From NCBI GenBank assembly GCA_037179515.1, contig JAXCGZ010022675.1, positions 1 to 64,000 of the forward strand: a stretch of 64,000 bases of DNA, in the 5' to 3' direction. Both the position numbers and the translations under genes were made by a program. Positions 25,196 through 36,239 of the stretch are shown here, piece after piece. How positions within the stretch are numbered: position 1 is the stretch's first letter; each line of letters starts with the position of its first letter. Below the pieces are notes generated by a model. The model did not search any database, had not been told where the DNA came from, and saw nothing but the letters and a program-made list of their open reading frames with translations. Origin of the DNA: Halocaridina rubra. Lineage: Eukaryota; Arthropoda; Malacostraca; Decapoda; Atyidae.

Positions 25196-25612
25196 TAGGT
25201 ATATATGTAATGCTCGCCAAGTGGTCTCGTCTCACAGGTACTGTGTGAAGATTTGTAGCTTGTGGATTTATCGGTGCAGTGACTGCTTATTTCCATCCTC
25301 CCCCAGACTCGAGGACATTATTCCTCCTTTTGTCTTTTTTTTATTCTCATGACCAATCTTCCTTCAAAAGGTTGATACATCGTCATCTCGGGGCCTTATC
25401 CTGCCATATTTCTAGGTCTTAATTACTTCGGTAATTATTTTAGCCTGTCATTTTCCTATTGTGTATCATTATCTAATGCCTGCCTTGTCCTGAAACTTCT
25501 ACTTTTTCTTCGGCTCAATCTTTTTTTTTTTTTTTTGGTGCCTGGGCATGATGAAAGTAATTTCTTTGCCTGTCCCGATGTCACACTTATGAAAAAAAAA
25601 ATTATTCTCTAG
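25196..25612 (+). pseudogene. LINE-B 3' end fragment
   Basis: Matches 29830-30215 of the longer + copy: CCAAGTGGTCTCGTCTCACA, CCCCCAGACTCGAGGAC and the terminus CCTGTCCCGATGTCACACTT followed by A residues. Only the last part of the C-terminal domain and the 3' untranslated end are present (5'-truncated). Confidence 0.75.
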
Positions 25613-25639
25613 ACATTCTAGTCGGTTTGTTAATTTAGG

Positions 25640-26500
25640 CTGTTATAATTTTTTAAGAGTGTGAGACCGGGACAGGCAAGGAAAAGTACCTTCATCGGGC
25701 CAAGGAACCAAGAAACATTTAGAGAGAAGAAAAAGAATCAGCTTTAGGACAAGTCAGAATAACAGAATAATGAATATATAAGACACTCTCTGACAAAATC
25801 GTCTAAGAAATGAGTGTCTAGAAATATAGCAGCATTAGGTACTGAGATGATGATGGATCAGCATTTTGAAGGGAGAAAAGTCATAAGAGTTAGGGAGGCC
25901 TGAAACAGTAAGACTTCCAGAGTCTGGAAGTGGAAGGAAAGATGCAGTCACTGTACCGACCAATCTACGAACTATGAATCTTGTATGACGAGGCTGTTAG
26001 CCGTGTGTTACGTGAGCCCGCTATTGGGGGAGGGATGCAAAACGTATACTTATCAAAGCAGGGATGGAAATTGTACCAGTGAGAGAGAGAGAAAGAAATG
26101 ATAACTTCCTTTGAAGAGAATGAGAGCTAAAATTATGAGTAAGAGCAAGATCGTTGATGACTCTGACTGCCTTAGATTCAACCCTATCAAGGAGATAAGG
26201 GTAACAAGCAGCAACCCAGATATGAAAGCAGTTTTCTAAGCAGGGACGGACAAGACCTTCATAGATATTTATTAACTTTAATGAGGAAAAGTAGTGACAA
26301 TACAAATCATAACTTCCAAGTACATAGATGTAGCTTTAGCAATTACAAGCATGTATTCTTCCCAGACAAGATAGAGGCTATTTAATTTCCAAATATGTGA
26401 AGAGAATTGAGAGAATGAATTTCGTTGTTTTGAATGTTGATGATTTTCAAGTGATGCTAGGAATTCATTTCTCTTTATAAAACTTGTTTTCACTCTACCT
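25640..26500 (-). pseudogene. LINE-B 3' half fragment
   Basis: Inverted relative to 25196-25612, so two LINE-B 3' ends face each other across about 30 bases. The minus-strand terminus is at about 25640-25680 (CCTGTCCCGGTCTCACACTC). The C-terminal domain includes YEGLVRPCLENCFHIW and YPYLLDRVESKAVR (26021-26305). The RT core is missing (5'-truncated). Confidence 0.75.
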
Positions 26501-26689
26501 CCATTAGAACCAGTGTAGCTGTTTCATTTTTCTCCTCCTTCGATTTAAATATTTCTTATCTATTTGCAGTTAATGTAAAAAAAATATTAACTTTCCAGAT
26601 TCTTTTAAGCACATGTTACCTTTACTACAATGTGTCTATAGAAAAGTCCTTCAAATGAAATCACAATGTTATGTGTCACAATTAGTCCT

Positions 26690-26832
26690 TATTCGATTAG
26701 GGGTGTACACAGACATTTTGGATCCGAGCTATTAGGTGTGGATGCGCTTCCTAATGCCCCATGTGTGGGTTCGAACCCACATTAGTTGCATCCTGACCTG
26801 GATGCTTAGCCAGTGAGCTACCGCAGCCAAGT
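26690..26832 (-). mobile_element. SINE-A copy, well preserved head
   Basis: Minus strand: GGTAGCTCACTGGC is an A-box and GTGGGTTCGAACCCACA a perfect palindromic B-box region. The body GGGGCATTAGGAAGCGCATCC follows, then the tail (TGTGTACACCCCTAATCG). Confidence 0.8.
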
Positions 26833-26904
26833 GCAAATAATTAACAACAAATTTTTAGTTAGAGAATCACTGTATCTCAAATCAAGATAAAATCTTTATA
26901 AATA

Positions 26905-29900
26905 TATGGAAGGCCTAACTATTCTTGGTATTGCTGACTTAACTATGACTGGCCAAGACAGCATTAGGTTAAGCCTTCCTTCAAGCACGGTTCTTTCCCT
27001 ATGCTTAAATCAAAACCGAATATTCTGGTGTATTCGTTGCACATCTCTTACTATCCCATTACATTTGACAAGTCACAACACTGTCTTCACTTTTTCTCTT
27101 TGCTTTCATTTTTCTCATTTTTCCTGTCATAATGGAAGGTTCACAACTTATGGCCCACAGTACCTTGCATAGAGGGTTGCCAAGAATCTCCAGGGATCTT
27201 GCTGATTCAACTATTGGCGTGAGGTTAGACATACTTGGTGGTAGCAATGGTTTTGCCCATAATCTTGCACCTCCTGATAATTCTGCTTCGTTCACTCTTC
27301 ACTTTTTTAACATCTGCGGTCTGAACTCCAGTATATCGTCTGTGCAGCAGTACTTGGGTACATCCCTCCCTAACCCCTTCCTTCTTTCTGAGTCCCAGAT
27401 GTCTAGCTATGCACACTCTGACTCATTTCAAATCTCTCACTATAAGCTGGAGTCTCCTTTCCGTTCTGAAGGTGGGGTCTATGCCTATTGTAACACTAAC
27501 ACTTCTAGTCCAAGGCTCATGAACCTTGAATCTCTTGACTTTGATGTTCTCTGGCTGAAAATCTACCTCCCCTTTGCCACTATATTTCTTTGCTTCTGCT
27601 ACATTTCTTCTAACTCCACTGACTATGTGTCCTTGTTTGAATGTCTGTCCTCTTGCCATGAGTCCTTGCTATCTTCTCAATCACATGCTGAAGTTCTCTA
27701 TATTGGAAACTTCAATGTACACCAGAGTGTGTGTGTGTGCGGCTTAATTCTTCTCACAATGATGTGGGAGAAATTGAAGCCTTTGCTCTCTCTATTACTC
27801 AAGATCTTGAGAAGATTTTCAGATATTCTAAACGTGTTCTCGATCGCCACAACCAAGCAGCTAACACTCTTGACCTAGTCTTTACTTTTAAGCCTTCAAA
27901 CTTTTCATATTCTGTACATTCTCCTCTTGGTAAATCTGACTACTCTTTGATCTCAGTTTCTTCCATAATTGCTCCCCCTCCTTCAATTCCTCCTACTCAA
28001 TGTCTCTTTTGGCACTTCGAGTGTACACAGTGTGACAATTTGATTAACTTCCTCTTTGACTTCCCATGGGATTAGTACAGCTTTCAGACCCATAACCCTG
28101 ATCAAATACCTCTAAAGCTGGGGAGATCATAAACTCAGGAATGGAGGCATTCATCCCGTCTTTAAAAAAAACATTGTCTCCCCCTAACCCTTGGGGAATA
28201 CCAGTCGTACCAAACCTAGCCTTCTAATCTAACTTACTCTGCTTTTATTACAGCTAGAAATCACTGCAATGCTCACATTCGAAGATCTAAAGCTTTTGTT
28301 TTAAGTGGGAAAGTTGATGACCTTAACTCCTCTCCCACTAATAAATGTTTCTGGTCCTTAGCTAAAAATCTCTCCTGAAATTTCCGTAAATTAAACATTC
28401 CTCCTCTCATTCGACCTGATGGTTCCATAGCTTGCTTTCCCTCTGACAAAGCCGCTCTCTTTGGTTCTCATTTTTTGTAAAATCTTTGTAAGTGATTCCA
28501 GTGCCTCAGTTCCTCATGCTGTATCACTCTCTACCACTATGTCCTCAATTATTTTTCCTTTATCTGCAAAGTCCACAAAGATCATAGCTCTCAAAAGATG
28601 AACAAGGCATACAGACCCGATGGTATTTCTGCAAGATTCCTTAAGGAGTTTGCAGATGAATTGGCTCCAATGCATTGCGGTCTCTTTTGCCCCATTCTCT
28701 CAACCAAGATCCATCCTTCATCTTAGAAGCACGCTCTAGTTCAACCTGATCCTAAGATAGATGACCATTCTATTCCTTCCAAATACCGACTTATTGGTCT
28801 AACCTCTGCTATTGCTAAAGTATCAGAAAATTTGTCCAGTTCCCACTTATTGAAACATCTTGAATTTAGCTCTCTTATTTTCAATCACCAGTACGTCTTC
28901 TGAAAGGCGAGATCCACTGCTGACTTTCATTCCTATTTCGCTCATGTATTATCATCTTCTCTGAATAACTATAGGGAATTCTTTGTCGTTACCCTTGATA
29001 TCTCTAAGGATTTGTCAGTCTGACACAAGGCTTTGTTGGTCAAACTTGCTTATGGCCTACCCCTTCTCTCTGTTCTCCTATTTCCAGTTTTCTTCCTGAC
29101 CATGTTATATATGTGGTAGATGACGGCATAACATCTAGCTCACTCCAAGTTACCAATGGTGTTCCACAGGGCCCTGTTCTTTCCCTATACTTTCGTTCCT
29201 TCATTTCATCTACAATCTCCTCCAGTCTCTATCCTCCTCTCCTCTCTCTCCACGCCTTTGCCGACAATACCACCCTTCATTTTTCTTCTCCCTTCTCTTC
29301 ACAACCTTCATTTGCAACTCATAATCAGTCTCATATCACTCTTTCTTCAACTCCCAACTCCAATGTATAGAGAGTATCTGAGTGGGGCATCCAAATTTCA
29401 GTTAAATTTAATACTTCCAAGACTTAGTTTCTGACTACCCCTTTATCTATCCGGATAGCCCAATTGTCTCCGAAACTAGCAAATTAACCTCTTAATTTTG
29501 TCAACATACTAGAAATCCAGATAGCCATTAACTTGTCTTGGGGAGGTCACAAAATTCAAATTTCTAACTCCGTATCTAAAAAAATTGGGGGTTCTGTTTC
29601 GTTATCGCCACTACATTTCCTCTTTGTAGTAACTTAAAATCTATAAAGGTTTTATATTATCCTGTTTAGAATAGTGCTCGCATGAGTCATCAGAGACTCT
29701 TCTCTTACTTCTAATCTTGATTCTCTTTCTCTTCACCATAAAGTATCATCCTCTCTCTTTTCTATCGTTAATACTTCAATTGCCGATCAGATAAGTTGGC
29801 GAGTTGCATCCCTCCCCCACTACCCAGGCCGTGTAAGACTCACTAAGTGGACTTGTCTCACAAGGTACTTTGTTGCGGTTTGCAGCTTGCGGATTGGTTG

Positions 29901-30217
29901 GTGCAACTTCTGCTTCTTCCCATCCACCCCCAGACTCAAGAACTCCCTTCCTCCTTTAGTCTTTTTTAATTCTTATGACCAACCTTCCTTCAAAAAGCAG
30001 ATCTATCGTTATCTCAGTGCCTAATCCTGCCGTATCTTTAGGCCTTCATTACTTAGACTATTCTTTCAACTTATCCTTTACCTATGTGTATCATTCTCTT
30101 ATTTCATCCTTGTTCTTATACGTCTACTTTTTTCGTCTCGATCTGTTCTTGGTGCCCGGGCCTACTCAGGGCAATTTTCTTGCCTGTCCTGATGTTACGC
30201 TCATAAAAAAGTAATAG
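26905..30217 (+). pseudogene. LINE-B copy, close to full length
   Basis: The most complete LINE-B. It runs from a 5' leader (26905-27130) through an AP endonuclease (27132-28075), a linker with SLSTTMSS-like text (about 28130-28600), RT blocks and the C-terminal domain to the family terminus at 30217 (GTCCTGATGTTACGCTC then A-rich). RT remnants are DGITSSSLQVTNGVPQGPVL near 29120-29190 and HAFADNTTLHFSS near 29250, where the second catalytic Asp of FADD reads Asn. Many stops and frameshifts lie between 28080 and 29950. The order of domains defines the family and lets the other fragments be placed. Confidence 0.85.
27132..28075 (+). pseudogene. LINE-B AP-type endonuclease domain, one frameshift
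   Basis: Encodes the target-nicking endonuclease of LINE-B. Motifs: HFFNICGLNS near residue 57, LLSESQM (catalytic-Glu region), LYIGNFNVHQ (the GDFN box with Asn for Asp), NTLDLVF and PLGKSDYSLIS (SDH box with Tyr for His). The frame 27132-27878 continues in another frame at 27731-28075. The break coincides with a short (GT)n at 27729-27738, so microsatellite slippage probably caused it. Substitutions in two catalytic boxes make activity unlikely. Confidence 0.7.
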
Positions 30218-30296
30218 TTTACAATTCTGGTATTCTATATAATCAGGACATGTTATGCAGTGCAAACAATAAGATACATCAAAAATAAATAGGTCA

Positions 30297-30651
<355 letters not shown>

Positions 30652-30924
30652 ACGAATAGAATAAATGACTAAATAGGTACTTAAATAAAGCTCTTACCAA
30701 AAGCTTACCAATTCAAGAATCCTGTTTCTTTGCCTTATTGTTCTGTCAATTAGCATTAGGATAAATCCAAATAGACCTGGATGGAAAATATCTTTGAAAA
30801 AGAATTTTTCTATGTTTGTATTATAAAGAATAATTAGCTAAGAATGCATTTTCATTATGATTTAGGGAATGTGGCATATCATCTTTAGATTACGTTTATA
30901 CTAGAATGGTGAACTGTATTTTGT

Positions 30925-31080
30925 GTCACACTTTGTCCCCATTTGAATGAGGGTGGACACAGACATGTTGGTGCTGAAAAATTAAGTCTGGATGCCCTTC
31001 CTTACGGCCCGCGGTGGGATCAAGTCGAAGTAAGTCACTTCTCTACCCGCACGTTCTACCACTGAGTTACCATGGTCCCC
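30925..31080 (-). mobile_element. SINE-A copy
   Basis: Minus strand: GGTAACTCAGTGGTAGAAC is the A-box region and ACTTGATCCCACCGCGG a weak B-box. The body CCGTAAGGAAGGGCATCCAG follows, then the tail with CATTCAAATGGGGACAAA. Confidence 0.75.
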
Positions 31081-31112
31081 GTTTATATTGGGATTGCAAT
31101 GTACTGATATGG

Positions 31113-31385
31113 TTCAAGTGCACAAGAAAGTAGACTAAGATGGTATGGTCATGTCGTTAGGAGGGATGAACAGTATGTTGGGAGGAGGGTGATGGAAATG
31201 GATATACAGGGTAAGAGAAGGAGAGGGAGACCAAAGCGTAGGTGGATGGATTGCATCAATGACGACCTGAGGTCTAAAGGTTTGTTGGGTGATGAGATGT
31301 GGGACAGAAACAAATGGAGAAAATTGGCCAGAAACATCAACCCCACATCAAAGTGGGAAATGTAAACGAAGAAGAAGAAGAAGCA
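31113..31385 (+). pseudogene. RTE-like LINE, C-terminal end and 3' tail
   Basis: A 5'-truncated fragment of a non-LTR element. The reading frame after about 31118 gives [16 protein letters not shown], then [12 protein letters not shown] and [14 protein letters not shown], a C-terminal signature typical of RTE/BovB-like and related elements. The frame slips near AAGAGAAGGAG and the stop is near 31362. The end is a (GAA)n tail (31367-31385). A second copy is on the minus strand at 50345-50610. Confidence 0.75.
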
Positions 31386-31419
31386 CTGAGCCTGGAGAAG
31401 CAGCACTGAGTATTGGGTG

Positions 31420-31610
31420 CTACTTATGTGTGTGTGGTGTTACTCCCCATTCAAATGGAGGTGGACTAAGACACGTTGGAGCTGTGAATTACGGCTGGAT
31501 GCCCTTTCCACCGCAGAGTGTCAAGAAATGCATCCAGTCTTAATTTTATTGCCCCATCATTTCTGTGTCCAGCTCCATTCGAATTGGGACTAAATACGAT
31601 ACATAAAACG
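31420..31610. mobile_element. two SINE-A tail fragments in inverted orientation
   Basis: 31437-31515 matches the minus-strand SINE-A body and tail (CATTCAAATGGAGGTGGACT, GGCTGGATGCCCTTTCC). 31555-31605 matches the + strand tail of the 1186 copy (GTGTCCAGCTCCATTCGAAT). Neither has a tRNA head. Confidence 0.55.
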
Positions 31611-31662
31611 CTGCTACTCTACTGTGACACTTACACCAGAGCCTGCATGTCTATAGCTAACA

Positions 31663-31767
<105 letters not shown>

Positions 31768-31807
31768 TATTTTGATTCATATGAATCCTCATGTTTAATG
31801 TTTAGGC

Positions 31808-31866
31808 TTAGGTTAGGTTAGGTTAGGTTAGGTTAGGTTAGGTTAGGTTAGGTTAGGTTAGGTTAG
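31808..31866. repeat. interstitial telomeric repeat (TTAGG)n
   Basis: About 12 perfect TTAGG units. TTAGG is the ancestral arthropod telomere repeat. Here it is flanked by ordinary sequence and lies 44 bases after a (TA)n, so it is interstitial and not a chromosome end. Confidence 0.95.
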
Positions 31867-32041
31867 TTTGCTTAAAGTGACACCGAGTATTGTGATCCTA
31901 TAGGGCATATCTAAGATACAGAATATTTTTTTTATTTTTAGGTTTGTACTACTTGCAATCGTGGGAAGGGTCAAGCAATAGATTAGAATATGTCAGGTAT
32001 CTAGATTTCAGTGTGTAGTTCTTGAAAGTGGAATTAGGAAA

Positions 32042-32348
<307 letters not shown>

Positions 32349-32463
32349 AAATACTGACACTATTCTATTGGTGTGAACTACTACGTTCATATGATGGACA
32401 CACCGATAGTAATAATGACAGTACAGGAAATACTGTCAGTAATATTGATCGTCTGTTTAGCCC

Positions 32464-32466
<3 letters not shown>

Positions 32467-32531
<65 letters not shown>

Positions 32532-32544
32532 AGCATATATATAT

Positions 32545-32633
<89 letters not shown>
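32467..32633. repeat. compound (GA)n ... (TA)n(CA)n microsatellite
   Basis: GA to 32527, a short TTATAGC spacer, TA to about 32611 with an AATA slip, then CA to 32633. Confidence 0.95.
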
Positions 32634-32634
<1 letters not shown>

Positions 32635-33370
32635 TACGATACTGTGTGGCTAATATTAAAAGAAAAAGAAAACAGGATGGGAAGGGTGGATTTAGACATG
32701 ATCTGCGTTACGTGAGAAAGCAAACCATGGTAGGGTCATCTAGTGGGAGCGTTTATTTCGATTTTATTTTATTTTTTTATTTACATAGAGAATATTTTCC
32801 TCGAAAGCAAAGCAATATATCCATATTTTACTGTTCTGTTTGTTTTCATATATTTCATATTTTCAATTAAATAATAGCTGTTTATATGCTAGGGAAAAAA
32901 AATATTATTTCTATAGTCCCATCTCAATAATACGAAGAGAACAAGCCCTATATTATTTTCATATTAATTTTTCATGGCAATAAACTCCTTCATAAAAAGC
33001 AATTAAGTTTATTTGATTACCAGAGCTCCCGAGACCACTGTTTAGCGATTAATGATAGCGAAATTAATTATATTTTTGTCTTTTAATTATATTATATGCC
33101 TGAAAATAGTGTTATTAATGAAATATAGTAGATAGTCCAGTCAAAAGTTATGACACTATTAATATATAATCAGACAGGAGTATGAAACTTTTATGCAATT
33201 GCAAGGAAGTTAGAAAAAAAATATAATAAATTAGTTGCACGAGGAAAATTGACAATAAGAATAAGTTACAAAATGAAAACAGAAATCAGAGATAAAATGG
33301 CCACAGAGAACAAACAACCGCAGTGAACATTCGCTCTGGATTCATTTGTCATGTGGTTTCATTAAAACGG
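32634..33370. other. no feature recognised
   Basis: AT-rich sequence with many stops in all frames. No similarity to other parts of the window noticed. Confidence 0.4.
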
Positions 33371-33379
33371 GAGAGAGCG

Positions 33380-33484
<105 letters not shown>

Positions 33485-33740
33485 ATTTTGGCGAGAGCAA
33501 TTTTTATCGCCTTTGTAATTATATTAGAGGTATCTTTCACTTCCTTTATGTGAGGAAGTGGCCACCGTCCAATATGCTCCTAATTAAATGTTTCGCCCTT
33601 CATTTTTCACTTGTTTAGCCTGAATGGATATAAAAAACGAGAAACAGATTCGGATTTTTTCTCATAGAAAACTGAGTCCATGATATAAAAGCATGATACG
33701 TACAGAATACAAGGGGGGTCTATAGTAAAAACCAAATTGT

Positions 33741-33957
33741 TATTACCTAATTGTACTTACGGGATAGAGCCCCGTGCTAGTAATTCCCCGTCTCCTAGCC
33801 AGTTCTATTTTTGCACTCAGTGGTACTTATCATATTTGTCATTTAAACTATGAATTGAGTTAGCTTTAACTACCTCCTCGCTTAGCCAATTCCAATCATC
33901 AACTACTCTTACACTAAAAAGATACTTCCTTACATCCTGCAAAGACGTTTTCTAACT
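33741..33957 (-). pseudogene. CR1-A LINE 3' end fragment, not associated with (CA)n
   Basis: Matches the CR1-A 3' end and last codons (AATTGTTATTACCTAATTG, TAGCCAATTCCAATCATC, TACATCCTGCAAAGACG). It is diverged and ends where the LINE-C tail begins. No GT tract lies at its 3' side, in contrast to the array copies. Confidence 0.8.
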
Positions 33958-33975
33958 GTGACAGAGCTTACAAAC

Positions 33976-36050
33976 AAACAAACTAACAAACAAACATTTA
34001 TTTTCATTTGGTAATGGTTATTCTTTTACAAAACAAGAAGTACACTTAAAAGTGGACATGTAATTGAACTTACAGAATTCCTAGAAAATTAAGATTACCT
34101 TGAGTTAACAGATGCGTATAAACTTATAATAGCAATAATCATACCGTAATAAAAATGTATAACAATTTAATGTTAATAATAAAGTAGCAATAGTAACACT
34201 CGATACAGGATCGTTATTATCGGCATCATCACCATATTTGTATTCCTTACAATGAGAATAATTAGTTCTTAACTTAGAAATCAAAGAAGGCGATATCTAT
34301 TTACGTACAGAATGGTTAGTGTTAAGGGAAATAGCATTAAATCAAGCTTGATTAGTGTGTGAGCAGTAACTATCTGTCCAAAAGAAAACTATATAGATTG
34401 CCTTTGAAAGCTGTGAAGAAGGATCATTTTTTAAGATGTTCTGGAATATTGTTCCAGAGTGACTGTTTTGAAATTAAATAGCCAGCTAGGATAATGATGG
34501 TTCAAAATATTGTATACAAAAACGTAAATAGCATAGGCGACCTTGTTTTCTGCCCGCAGCCACCCAAATTTTTTGAGAGCTGGTGTGATGTGGTCATATT
34601 TTCTTATTCCTCCCTTGGCAACTCAAGCTGCAATATTAATAAGCTTCTGTATCTGTTTATCTGAGTCTTATTGGTACTTCCCAATACAGTTGTGCAATAA
34701 TTAATGTGACTTAAGGCTAGAGGTTCAACAACCGTTATTCGAGGGGTAGTCTCAAAATTGTCTTTTATACGTGATAGGTACATTAGTGATCCTGGAACTT
34801 TTTTGCATACTTTATCTATATGGGAATCAAACAACATGCAGTTATCAAAGTAAATTCCTAGGTTTTTACTGTTTTGCTAGGAGTAATGATATTGCCGCAA
34901 AAATTAATTGTTGTGTTTTCTGAAATATGTGCTATAAGGTACCTTGAACCAATAAACATGCATAGTGCTTTACTTTCGTTAATTAACAACCCAATTTCTT
35001 GAAAATATGTTTTAATTTTTTACAGCGTTTTCTGCTCTCAAGGTTAGCTCTGGGAGATTATTAATATTACAACTAAGGAGTAGCTGAGTGTCATCTGTAT
35101 ATTGTACAACTAGACAGTCAGAAATTAAACAAGATAGATCATTTACATAAATGGAGAAGAGGATAGGACCAAGGACTGATCCCTGTGGAACACCAAATGA
35201 TAAATTTTTTGGACTAGAGATAATGCTGTTAAGATGGATAGACTGTCTGTTATTAGATAGACACCCTCTAAACCAGGTTGGGTCAATATTTAGGTTAGTA
35301 AACTTATTAATAAGAATTTCATGGGTTACACTGTCGAAGGCTTTTGAAAAGTTAAATAATGCAAGCAGAGAGATTTTTTCTTATCTATATTACTGTAAAT
35401 TCTATTAGTAACATTGAGCAGTGCAGTTTTCGTCGAAAGTTTCAGTCTGAAACCATGTTGGTTAATAGCTAATAATCTCTAGATATGACATTAGTTGGCA
35501 TGCAACACTTTTTTCTAATATATTAGAGAAAATGGGAAGCAGGAAAATGGGACGATAGTTTGTCACTTCTTCTCTGTCCCCCTTTTTATGCAGAGGTATC
35601 ACATGTAATTTTTTCTAAGAGTCAGGAAACCCTTTAGTAACAATGAAAGTGTTTATAATAGCTATAATACAATATACAATCACGGGTAGAGCATCTTTGA
35701 TGAACTTAAATGGTATGCCATCTGGACCATAAGAGCCAGAGTTTCTTAGGCTCTTTGTGGTATGAATTAGGGTATTACAATCGACAGGATTGATCTTGAA
35801 GTAATCTCTTATGTTTACATTGGAAGAATTGTCATTTAAGTAATTACTCCTGTTCACTGAGTTGATGTTTTCTTGCGCTTTTTCATATGTATTTTTCCCA
35901 ATGTTAGCAAATTAGTTATTAAAGTTTCCGTTTTGTCTTTCAACTCCACAATATTTTCAAAACTTTCTGAGTTAGTCTTTCCATTTGGTATCATGCTTCT
36001 TACCACTTGCCATGTTGCCGCTGTATCATGTCTACAAAATTTTGCTCAGA
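33976..36050 (-). pseudogene. LINE-C copy, longest in the window
   Basis: Minus strand. The 3' tail is (TTTG)n with a variant unit (33978-34003) and AATAAA just upstream. The C-terminal part is damaged: an internal deletion near 34460 removes the RTNTEAG block. The thumb region (34604-34837, MLFDSHIDKVCKKV, SHINYCTTV) and the RT catalytic region survive with many frameshifts. The upstream part extends beyond the other copies and includes GPDGIPFKFIKDA (35615-35857) and part of the linker before the RT (to about 36030, SESFENIVELK in a further frame). No endonuclease is visible before the sequence changes to repeat X. Confidence 0.8.
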
Positions 36051-36054
36051 TTAA

Positions 36055-36235
36055 ACAGATTCATTATAGATGTCCAATTAGTTATTTACTAAACTTTTAA
36101 CCTTGTTTTCGATTCTTTTCTTTTACTGAGAAACTTCACTTCTTGCATTTTTGCAAATTATGATAATATGCAATTCATATTACTTCCAGTATTATATATC
36201 TGATATAGTTTAATATTCTTGTACTTGAAAGAAAT
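36055..36235 (+). repeat. repeat X, partial copy
   Basis: By eye this aligns with 40640-40815 (CTTGCATTTTTGCAAATTATGAT versus CTTGCATTTTGAAAATTATGAT, and a shared TTAATATTCTTGTACTTG). It is cut off where the RTE-like LINE 3' end begins. I do not recognise the family. Confidence 0.55.
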
Positions 36236-36239
36236 TCAT

